Shown here piece by piece: positions 6,343 to 11,342 of a stretch of 15,026 nt of DNA. Within the stretch, counting starts at the first letter, position 1, and each line of letters starts with the position of its first letter. Location of the stretch: the NCBI GenBank assembly GCA_031401815.1, contig JANNRW010000432.1, positions 1 to 15,026 of the forward strand. Direction: 5' to 3'. This DNA is from JANNRW01 sp031401815. GTDB taxonomy: Bacteria; Desulfobacterota; Desulfuromonadia; Geobacterales; DSM-12255. Under the pieces are notes generated by a model. That model did not search any database. It saw only the letters and a list, made by a program, of their open reading frames with translations, and was not told where the DNA came from. Made by a program: the position numbers and the translations under genes.

Positions 6343-7707
6343 CTAAAAAGGGAATCTACCCCCCATCCCCTTTAGACCCTTCATCCCCTTCATGAGCCCC
6401 ATCGGCCCCATTTTCTGCATCTGTTGCACCATCCTCTGGGCATCTACAAATCGTCGCAGAAGCTGATTAACCTCCTGAACGGAAGTGCCGCTGCCATTGG
6501 CAATTCGCAGGCGCCTGCTCCCGTTGATGATGCTGTGGTTGGTACGCTCCTTGGGGGTCATGGAGTTGATAATAGCCTCAATCCGCTTCATCTCCTTTTC
6601 CGGCGGCTGCATACCCTCCATCTGCTTCTTTATCTGCCCCATTCCGGGCAGCATCCCCATGATTGACTCAAGGGAACCGAGTTTCTTTATCTGCTGCAAC
6701 TGGTTTCTGAAATCCTCAAGATCAAATTTGTTCTTCTTCAGTTTTTCCTGTAACCGATGTGACTCCTTTTCATCAAAAACAGAGTGCGCCTTCTCAACAA
6801 GTGTAAGCACGTCACCCATGCCGAGAATACGCGAAACCAGACGATCCGGGTGGAAAACTTCGAGAGCGTCCAGCTTTTCACCAACACCGACAAACTTTAT
6901 CGGTCTGCCGGTAACTGCCTTGATTGAAAGCGCTGCGCCACCTTTTGCATCACCATCCAGTTTGGTAAGGATCACGCCGGAAACCCCGAGCTGATCGTTG
7001 AAACCGGCAGCTACATTGACAGCCTCCTGGCCGGTCATTGCATCGGCTACAAACAGGATCTCCCTTGGCGCGACTTCATCTCTGATTCTTACCAGCTCAT
7101 TCATCAGAAAATCATCTATCTGGTGGCGACCGGCAGTATCCAGAATTACAGTATCAAGACCGCTCAGCTCAGCATGTCGCATCGCTTCACGGCATATTGT
7201 CACAGGATCCTGGTCAGAACGTGAATCAAACGTCTCTATACCCAACTGACGTCCGAGGGTTTTTAGCTGCTCAATGGCAGCAGGTCGGTACACGTCCGCC
7301 GGAACAAGGAGAACTCGTCTCTTCTGTGATTTCAGATGCCTGGCCAGCTTGCCGCAGGAGGTAGTCTTACCTGCACCCTGAAGCCCTACCATCATTATAG
7401 CGACCGGCGGCTTGGCTGCGAGATCAAGCGCATTGCTCTCACCCCCCCCCATCATGGCTATCAGTTCATCATGAACAATCTTGATGACCTGCTGCCCTGG
7501 TGAAAGGCTCTGCAACACATCAGATCCGACAGCACGTATGCGGACTTTTTCAACAAAATCCTTCACAACCCTGAAGTTGACATCAGCTTCAAGGAGTACC
7601 AGGCGCACCTCTCGCAGGGCATCCCGGATATTCTCTTCAGTCATGACCCCATGACCGCGAAGTTTTTTGAATACCAGCTCAAGTTTGTCGGAAAGATTGT
7701 CAAACAT
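6343..7707 (-). CDS. ffh: Signal recognition particle protein Ffh (SRP54)
   Basis: The protein is 454 aa from ATG 7707. It is the GTPase that, with 4.5S RNA, binds signal sequences of nascent membrane proteins and docks to FtsY. I chose MFDNLSDKLE as the start because Ffh proteins begin this way; the upstream ATG at 7740 would add 11 residues unlike the family, and neither start has a clear SD. The NG domain shows the P-loop GLQGAGKTT (108-116), PADVYRPAA (136-144), DTAGR (190-194), TKLDGDAKGG (248-257) and GVGEKLDALEVFHPDR (274-289). The methionine-rich M domain includes MGMLPGMGQIKKQM and SRRLRIANGSGTSVQEVN and ends in a Met/Gly tail (QKMGPMGLMKGMKGLKGMGG). It is the first gene of the operon. 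Confidence 0.97.
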   Translation of the reverse strand: MFDNLSDKLELVFKKLRGHGVMTEENIRDALREVRLVLLEADVNFRVVKDFVEKVRIRAVGSDVLQSLSPGQQVIKIVHDELIAMMGGGESNALDLAAKPPVAIMMVGLQGAGKTTSCGKLARHLKSQKRRVLLVPADVYRPAAIEQLKTLGRQLGIETFDSRSDQDPVTICREAMRHAELSGLDTVILDTAGRHQIDDFLMNELVRIRDEVAPREILFVADAMTGQEAVNVAAGFNDQLGVSGVILTKLDGDAKGGAALSIKAVTGRPIKFVGVGEKLDALEVFHPDRLVSRILGMGDVLTLVEKAHSVFDEKESHRLQEKLKKNKFDLEDFRNQLQQIKKLGSLESIMGMLPGMGQIKKQMEGMQPPEKEMKRIEAIINSMTPKERTNHSIINGSRRLRIANGSGTSVQEVNQLLRRFVDAQRMVQQMQKMGPMGLMKGMKGLKGMGGRFPF

Positions 7708-7723
7708 CCATATACCGTTGCAG

Positions 7724-7740
7724 ATGGCCGGTCTGGCCAT
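7724..7740. repeat. Inverted repeat in the ffh leader
   Basis: ATGGCC (7724-7729) and GGCCAT (7735-7740) are perfect 6-bp arms around a 5-nt loop. They lie about 17 nt before the ffh ATG and within the predicted 60-odd-nt leader. The hairpin could affect ffh translation, or could be incidental. It is not followed by a T tract, so it is not a terminator. Confidence 0.4.
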
Positions 7741-7775
7741 GGGAATAAATAGGCATTTGCCCTTGTAAAGGGGTA

Positions 7776-7805
7776 ACTATAGAGGAATCCATGTTTTTTT
7801 GTCAA
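7776..7805 (-). promoter_or_regulatory. Sigma70-type promoter of the ffh operon
   Basis: On the minus strand TTGACA (7805-7800, a perfect -35) is followed by an 18-nt spacer and TATAGT (7781-7776, 5 of 6 to the -10 consensus). The start of transcription would be near 7769, giving a leader of about 62 nt to the ffh ATG. This is the best promoter match in the window and fits a highly expressed housekeeping operon. Confidence 0.8.
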
Positions 7806-7836
7806 GCTAAAAAGCGGAAACAGCTCTATGCAAAAT

Positions 7837-7868
7837 AATGCTTCTCATGTCAAAAAAATGCTTCTCAT
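7837..7868. repeat. 20-bp-phased direct repeat upstream of the lipoprotein-protease operon
   Basis: The 12-mer AATGCTTCTCAT occurs at 7837-7848 and again at 7857-7868, and both copies are preceded by an A-rich stretch. The start-to-start distance is 20 bp, close to two helical turns, so both copies face the same side of the DNA. The second copy runs into the predicted -35 box (7868-7873). This is the arrangement of a tandem activator or response-regulator site. Confidence 0.55.
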
Positions 7869-7896
7869 TGCCCTTTTCACCTCTCTCTGCTAGAGT
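7868..7896 (+). promoter_or_regulatory. Probable promoter of the lipoprotein-protease operon
   Basis: TTGCCC (7868-7873), a 17-nt spacer and TAGAGT (7891-7896) each match the sigma70 consensus at 4 of 6. Transcription would start near 7903, about 26 nt before the ATG. The weak -35 together with an adjoining direct repeat suggests activator dependence. GGAG lies about 9 nt before the start codon at 7929. Confidence 0.45.
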
Positions 7897-7928
7897 GGCA
7901 ACATTGTCTGTCCTCTGGAGAAACTTTC

Positions 7929-8423
7929 ATGCAACTTAACTGGATCCCTCTTATTGCGATTGTTCCTTTTATTTTTTCCTGTGCACAACCGGGTGCATCG
8001 CTCTGGAAGCCTTACTCATTCAACAGCAGCGAGTTTCAGCCTGCCACTCAGGGATCTGTACCGGCTCTCTGGCTTCGCAGCGGCTACATGCCACGACTTG
8101 ACGAGCCACCCAGGCATGCTCAGGATACCGGCAGACTCCCCACAGGCACCGGCTCTGTTGCTGGCATATGCTACATGCAGGCAAGTGGCGGCAAAAAGAC
8201 TGACAATCCTACTGTTACAGCATATCCGGACGAGCAGATCATCATCAAAAGCAGCCAGGAAGGAATTTCAGTCACAAGAACAGATGATGCCGGATATTTC
8301 ATCGAAATCCTGTTTCCCGGAGAGTACGAGATATTGTGCCGGGGGACAGGAAAGCCGGTTACTGTGAAAAAGGGTGAAACAACCCTGGTTCCGCTAAGGG
8401 GCGGGAAAAGGATGGTTGATTGA
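7929..8423 (+). CDS. Putative lipoprotein with carboxypeptidase-regulatory-like (transthyretin-type) domain
   Basis: The protein is 164 aa. The N-terminus is a signal peptide ending FIFSC, an acceptable lipobox with Cys18 as the lipidated residue. A Pro/Ser-rich linker of about 55 residues follows. Residues 76-157 (GSVAGICYMQ, TVTAYPDEQIIIKSSQEG, VTRTDDAGYFIEILFPGEYEILCRG, VTVKKGETTLVPL) show the pattern of a small transthyretin or CarboxypepD_reg-like beta sandwich: a strand, a TDDAGYF turn, and a PGEYEI strand. Two cysteines (C81, C137) in the domain could pair. The stop overlaps the next start by 4 nt (TTGA), so the protein is made together with the metalloprotease and may be its anchor, chaperone or inhibitor. 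This role is inferred from context only. Confidence 0.75.
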   Translation: MQLNWIPLIAIVPFIFSCAQPGASLWKPYSFNSSEFQPATQGSVPALWLRSGYMPRLDEPPRHAQDTGRLPTGTGSVAGICYMQASGGKKTDNPTVTAYPDEQIIIKSSQEGISVTRTDDAGYFIEILFPGEYEILCRGTGKPVTVKKGETTLVPLRGGKRMVD

Positions 8424-10240
8424 AAAAGACTTTTTTTATCCTCTTCACTTTAATTCTGCTTCTCAAATCCAGCCTTTCGCTCTCAGGAGAACTGGACAAC
8501 TACTACCTCGAAAAATTCGGAGAGCTTCCGGCTTCTACGTCAGTAACCCTGTTCAAGGCATCAGCGAATGCTATAGCAGATAAATGCGGCATGCCTCTGC
8601 GCAAAAGCCTGAAAAAAGACTGGAACCAGCTTGAAGAGAGTACACGAAAGGTTCTGGCAAAACAGCTGGAAAAGCCGATTCTGGACTACTATCATGATTC
8701 TGTGCACTTCAGAATTCATTACACAAGAACCGCGCCACATGCCCCTCCCCTTACTGACAACAACGGCAATACTCTCCCGGACTGGGTCGAAACAGTTGCT
8801 GCTATCTTTGAAGAGGTTTACGACAAGGAAATCAATACCTTCGGTTACACGCCGCCGCCGACCGCGCCGGCAGCAAGGTACGATGTCTACCTCCAGCAAC
8901 GGATTGTTTTAGATCAATATGGAAGAGAGACTGGTGACTTCGGCTACACCGAATCAGACACTCTGACAGGCCAGAGTGCCACCAGCTTCATAGTTATCGA
9001 CAACGACTTCGCCGATGGCATCTACTCTCCCTACAACGGTCTCACAGGGCTTCAGATTACAGCAGCTCACGAATTCCATCATGCAATTCAGTACGGCTAC
9101 AACTACTGGTTCGACCAATGGTATGCAGAAGCAACATCTACCTGGATTGAAGATGAAGTCTATGATTCGGTAAACCAGCTTTATGTCTACTCTGTCAAAT
9201 ATCTTCAATACCCTTCTTTAAGTCTAGACACAGCAACTTCACTCTCAACCGGAGGAGGTTACGGTCGATGGATTTTCAACCGCGCCCTCACTGAAAAATA
9301 TAGTACTACAGAGATCAGATTAATCTGGGAAAGGCTCCGCAATACCCCTGCTTCCGGCTTTGTTGATATTCCGATGCTCCCTGTTCTTGACTCCCACTTC
9401 AGAAATCTCGGCAGCAGCGTTGGCGCTGAATTCATTGATTTTGCAAAAAAACTTTATACAAAAGAGTGGAGTAGCCATACAAGCGAAACGAATCTTATAT
9501 ACTCTACACCGCTATCATTTAAAGCAACTTTCTCGTCATACCCTGTCAATCAGGCCACATCGAACGCAACCTCAGTCACCTTACCACACTATGCCATGGC
9601 TTATCACAGATTCACCCCTTCAGCATCAGTTACTGACCTGACAATAAGCATCAACAAATCAGGTGGAGTACAGGCAGCGGTTCTGAAAAAATCCGGCGGA
9701 ATCTTCAGCGAGATCCCGGTCAACATAAATGGCGCATCCTTTACAATAAACGGATTCAGCACCCTTAATCCTGCTACTGACGAGATAGTACTTCTTCTAG
9801 TCAACACATCTTACTCTGACAATCTGCAAGCCAACATCAGCACTGACGGGTCGTCTCCGCCCGTATCAGTATCTTCGGGCGGAAGCAGCGGAGGTGGCTG
9901 CTTCATAGCAACAGCCGCCTATGGCAGCTATCTCCACCCGAAAGTCATGGTATTGCGAAAGATCAGGGATGATTATATGCTGACCAATGCGCCGGGACGA
10001 GCCTTTGTATACGCTTATTACCGGATCAGCCCACCTGTCGCCGACTTTATTCGCCAAAATGAGACCCTTCGGATTATCGTCCAGCTTCTCCTTGCACCGG
10101 TTATCTTCGCTGCTGAGCACCTGCTGACAGCAGTGGCAGCTTGCGTGCTGTTATTTGCAGGAGCATTTATGGCAATCCGCAATAAACCTATAAAGCAGTT
10201 CAACACAGAGACACCGAGGTCACAGAGTAAAAACTTTTGA
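8420..10240 (+). CDS. Secreted HExxH metalloprotease with CFI-box C-terminal tail
   Basis: The protein is 606 aa from a TTG start that overlaps the previous stop; AGGATGG precedes it. A signal peptide spans about 1-22. The catalytic site is HEFHH at 217-221 (zinc ligands H217 and H221, base E218), followed by WYAEATSTWIEDEV, where E237 or E244 would be the third ligand, giving a gluzincin-like layout as in the MXAN_6640-type putative proteases. DNNGNTLPDWVE at 113-124 looks like a calcium-binding loop. After a beta-rich region (about 385-475) comes a Ser/Gly linker, then CFIATAAYGS at 494-503, a CFI-box tail, and a hydrophobic segment at about 552-585 followed by basic residues. The tail implies sorting to the cell envelope. 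The last codons run through a short repeat (10202-10228). The substrate is unknown. Confidence 0.85.
   Translation: MKKTFFILFTLILLLKSSLSLSGELDNYYLEKFGELPASTSVTLFKASANAIADKCGMPLRKSLKKDWNQLEESTRKVLAKQLEKPILDYYHDSVHFRIHYTRTAPHAPPLTDNNGNTLPDWVETVAAIFEEVYDKEINTFGYTPPPTAPAARYDVYLQQRIVLDQYGRETGDFGYTESDTLTGQSATSFIVIDNDFADGIYSPYNGLTGLQITAAHEFHHAIQYGYNYWFDQWYAEATSTWIEDEVYDSVNQLYVYSVKYLQYPSLSLDTATSLSTGGGYGRWIFNRALTEKYSTTEIRLIWERLRNTPASGFVDIPMLPVLDSHFRNLGSSVGAEFIDFAKKLYTKEWSSHTSETNLIYSTPLSFKATFSSYPVNQATSNATSVTLPHYAMAYHRFTPSASVTDLTISINKSGGVQAAVLKKSGGIFSEIPVNINGASFTINGFSTLNPATDEIVLLLVNTSYSDNLQANISTDGSSPPVSVSSGGSSGGGCFIATAAYGSYLHPKVMVLRKIRDDYMLTNAPGRAFVYAYYRISPPVADFIRQNETLRIIVQLLLAPVIFAAEHLLTAVAACVLLFAGAFMAIRNKPIKQFNTETPRSQSKNF
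10202..10228 (+). repeat. Three imperfect 9-bp tandem units at the 3' end of the protease gene
   Basis: The units are AACACAGAG, ACACCGAGG and TCACAGAGT in direct succession (10202-10210, 10211-10219, 10220-10228). They encode most of the C-terminal NTETPRSQ tail. Short CACAGAG/CACCGAGG-type repeats occur dispersed in many bacterial genomes, often at gene ends. That this one is such a dispersed element is inferred, because only one copy is in the window. Confidence 0.45.
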
Positions 10241-10261
10241 CCCAACTGATGTTTTCAAGAT

Positions 10262-10297
10262 AAAAAAAGCCCCGCCGGAAACCCGGCGGGGCTTTTT
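10262..10297. terminator. Bidirectional terminator between the protease gene and csp
   Basis: There is a perfect 10-bp stem, GCCCCGCCGG (10269-10278) with CCGGCGGGGC (10283-10292), and an AAAC loop. Seven A's lie on the left and five T's on the right. It lies 21 nt after the protease stop and 20 nt after the csp stop on the other strand, so it can end both convergent transcripts. Confidence 0.93.
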
Positions 10298-10317
10298 CAT
10301 CCTTGTGACGAAGCTTT

Positions 10318-10518
10318 TCAGCCTTTGCGTACGTTTGCTGCCTGAAGACCTTTCGGGCCGTTCACAACATCAAATGTAACTGCCTCACCTTCGGCAAGTG
10401 ACTTGAAACCGTCACTGATAATCGCCGAAAAGTGGACAAACACATCGTCACCATTCTCCTGCTCGATAAAACCAAAACCTTTTGCATCATTAAACCACTT
10501 AACTTTCCCCTGTGCCAT
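10318..10518 (-). CDS. Cold-shock-domain protein (CspA family)
   Basis: The protein is 66 aa, a typical single cold-shock domain and an RNA chaperone. It has the GKVKWFNDAKGFGFI start with RNP1 KGFGFI at 13-18 and RNP2 VFVHF at 26-30, then EGEAVTFDVVNGPKGLQAANV. AAGGGGG lies upstream of the ATG. It has its own predicted promoter (10677-10706) and a structured leader of about 150 nt, and it ends at the shared terminator. The sequence does not tell whether it is cold-induced or constitutive. Confidence 0.96.
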   Translation of the reverse strand: MAQGKVKWFNDAKGFGFIEQENGDDVFVHFSAIISDGFKSLAEGEAVTFDVVNGPKGLQAANVRKG

Positions 10519-10536
10519 TCCCTGCCCCCTTTTAGG

Positions 10537-10583
10537 CTCCGGCTACATAATGCCGGGTCGCGTTTGTACTGCAGCTGCCGGAG
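10537..10583 (-). promoter_or_regulatory. Long-loop hairpin with alternative pairing in the csp leader
   Basis: GCCGGAG near the ribosome-binding site (minus strand, 10543-10537) can pair with CTCCGGC (10583-10577), making a 7-bp stem with a 33-nt loop. The same GCCGG can instead pair with CCGGC at 10556-10552, a 5-bp stem with an 8-nt loop. The 3' arm ends about 4 nt before the purine-rich SD. Mutually exclusive stems next to the SD are what a temperature-responsive csp leader would show. This is read by eye and was not folded. Confidence 0.5.
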
Positions 10584-10676
10584 TCTTGAAGCAGGAATTC
10601 TTTTTCAGGTCCATCGTGTGGCCATTTAACAGATTCCTGGAACTGCAAAAACTTCCGATACCGAACTGCGCACGAT

Positions 10677-10706
10677 ACATTAGCACTACGTAATTGTCGA
10701 TGTCAA
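10677..10706 (-). promoter_or_regulatory. Probable csp promoter with extended -10
   Basis: On the minus strand TTGACA (10706-10701) is a perfect -35. After 18 nt comes TAATGT (10682-10677), a weak -10 that is preceded by TGC, an extended -10 element. Transcription from about 10670 gives a leader of roughly 150 nt, similar to that of cspA-type genes. Confidence 0.6.
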
Positions 10707-10838
10707 GAATTTTTAGAAACGGTTTTTTAAACTGAAAACGGGTTGAGAGTTACGGCATTCGCTCAAAGTACCTATAATTCTATCAACAAGTCGATCATGA
10801 TCCGATCCCCACGCGCTGCCACGCTGTACTCGCCTGGA

Positions 10839-11285
10839 CTATTTTGCATCAGAGGTTTTTTTTGCGGATTTTTTGCTATTTGGTTTTAGTTCGACAACAG
10901 AGCGATGCAATGCCTGAAGTTCTTCGAAAAGCTCTTTTATCGGTTTTGGGGCTTTATTAGCGTATCGGACAACGTGTTCCCTGCTGGGCGAATGATACAT
11001 GATTGAGCATTTCCCGCGATCATACCCGGAATCCAGGAATCCATTTGTTTCCGCAAGATTAAACAACCTGGCTGTTGAAGCTGAATCCTCGCCAACCGGA
11101 ATTTCTACCGGTATTTGTACATTTCCAAGCTTCATGAGCTTTAAAAGCTTTCCATCTCGCATAATCTTGAAGCCGCTTCCGCCTTGTTCGACATTGTTAG
11201 TACAGAGATAACTTATGTAATTACTCCCTTCTGCCACGGCAATTGCAGGATAAAGAATAACCAACAAAAACAGGAAAACCTTCAT
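10839..11285 (-). CDS. Small secreted protein of unknown function
   Basis: The protein is 148 aa. A clear signal peptide (about 1-18, MKVFLFLLVILYPAIAVA) precedes the mature part, and a strong SD (GGAGGAG) lies directly before the ATG. The mature domain (about 20-130) has a strand-rich first half (GFKIMRDGKLLKLMKLGNVQIPVEIP), then a helix ARLFNLAETNGFLDS, a strand pair with CSIMYHSPSREHVVRYA, and a helix KPIKELFEELQALHRS. This beta-helix-beta-helix order loosely resembles small inhibitor-like domains, but I do not recognise a family. The tail is Lys/Ser-rich (KPNSKKSAKKTSDAK). Two Cys (C28, C93) could form a disulfide. It follows the large exported protein by 57 nt and may share its transcript. 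Confidence 0.75.
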   Translation of the reverse strand: MKVFLFLLVILYPAIAVAEGSNYISYLCTNNVEQGGSGFKIMRDGKLLKLMKLGNVQIPVEIPVGEDSASTARLFNLAETNGFLDSGYDRGKCSIMYHSPSREHVVRYANKAPKPIKELFEELQALHRSVVELKPNSKKSAKKTSDAK

Positions 11286-11342
11286 AACTCCTCCAAATCA
11301 TGTAATTTTCGTCTCAATCTCACAGTGACTAAACAAATATAC

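Larger units (their letters stand above)
10519..10838 (-). other. 320-bp gap: csp leader and promoter, end of upstream gene
   Basis: Positions 10519-10670 are the predicted csp 5' leader and 10677-10706 its promoter. The rest, to the stop of the 148-aa gene at 10839, shows no convincing terminator. It includes a perfect 10-bp palindrome GATCATGATC (about 10793-10802) and an AAACGGTTT stretch near 10717, neither of which I can assign. Open frames on the plus strand here are shadows. Confidence 0.5.

Noticed and set aside
7708..7740. Longer start for ffh (ATG 7740)
   Set aside because: The extra 11 residues are unlike Ffh N-termini, and the family starts at MFDNLSDKL. It is not excluded, since neither start has an SD.
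8561..8899. 112-aa minus-strand frame opposite the protease gene
   Set aside because: It is antisense to a well-supported coding region and has no SD or family signature.
10793..10802. GATCATGATC palindrome as an operator
   Set aside because: A 10-bp palindrome of GATC type is common by chance and no promoter lies next to it.
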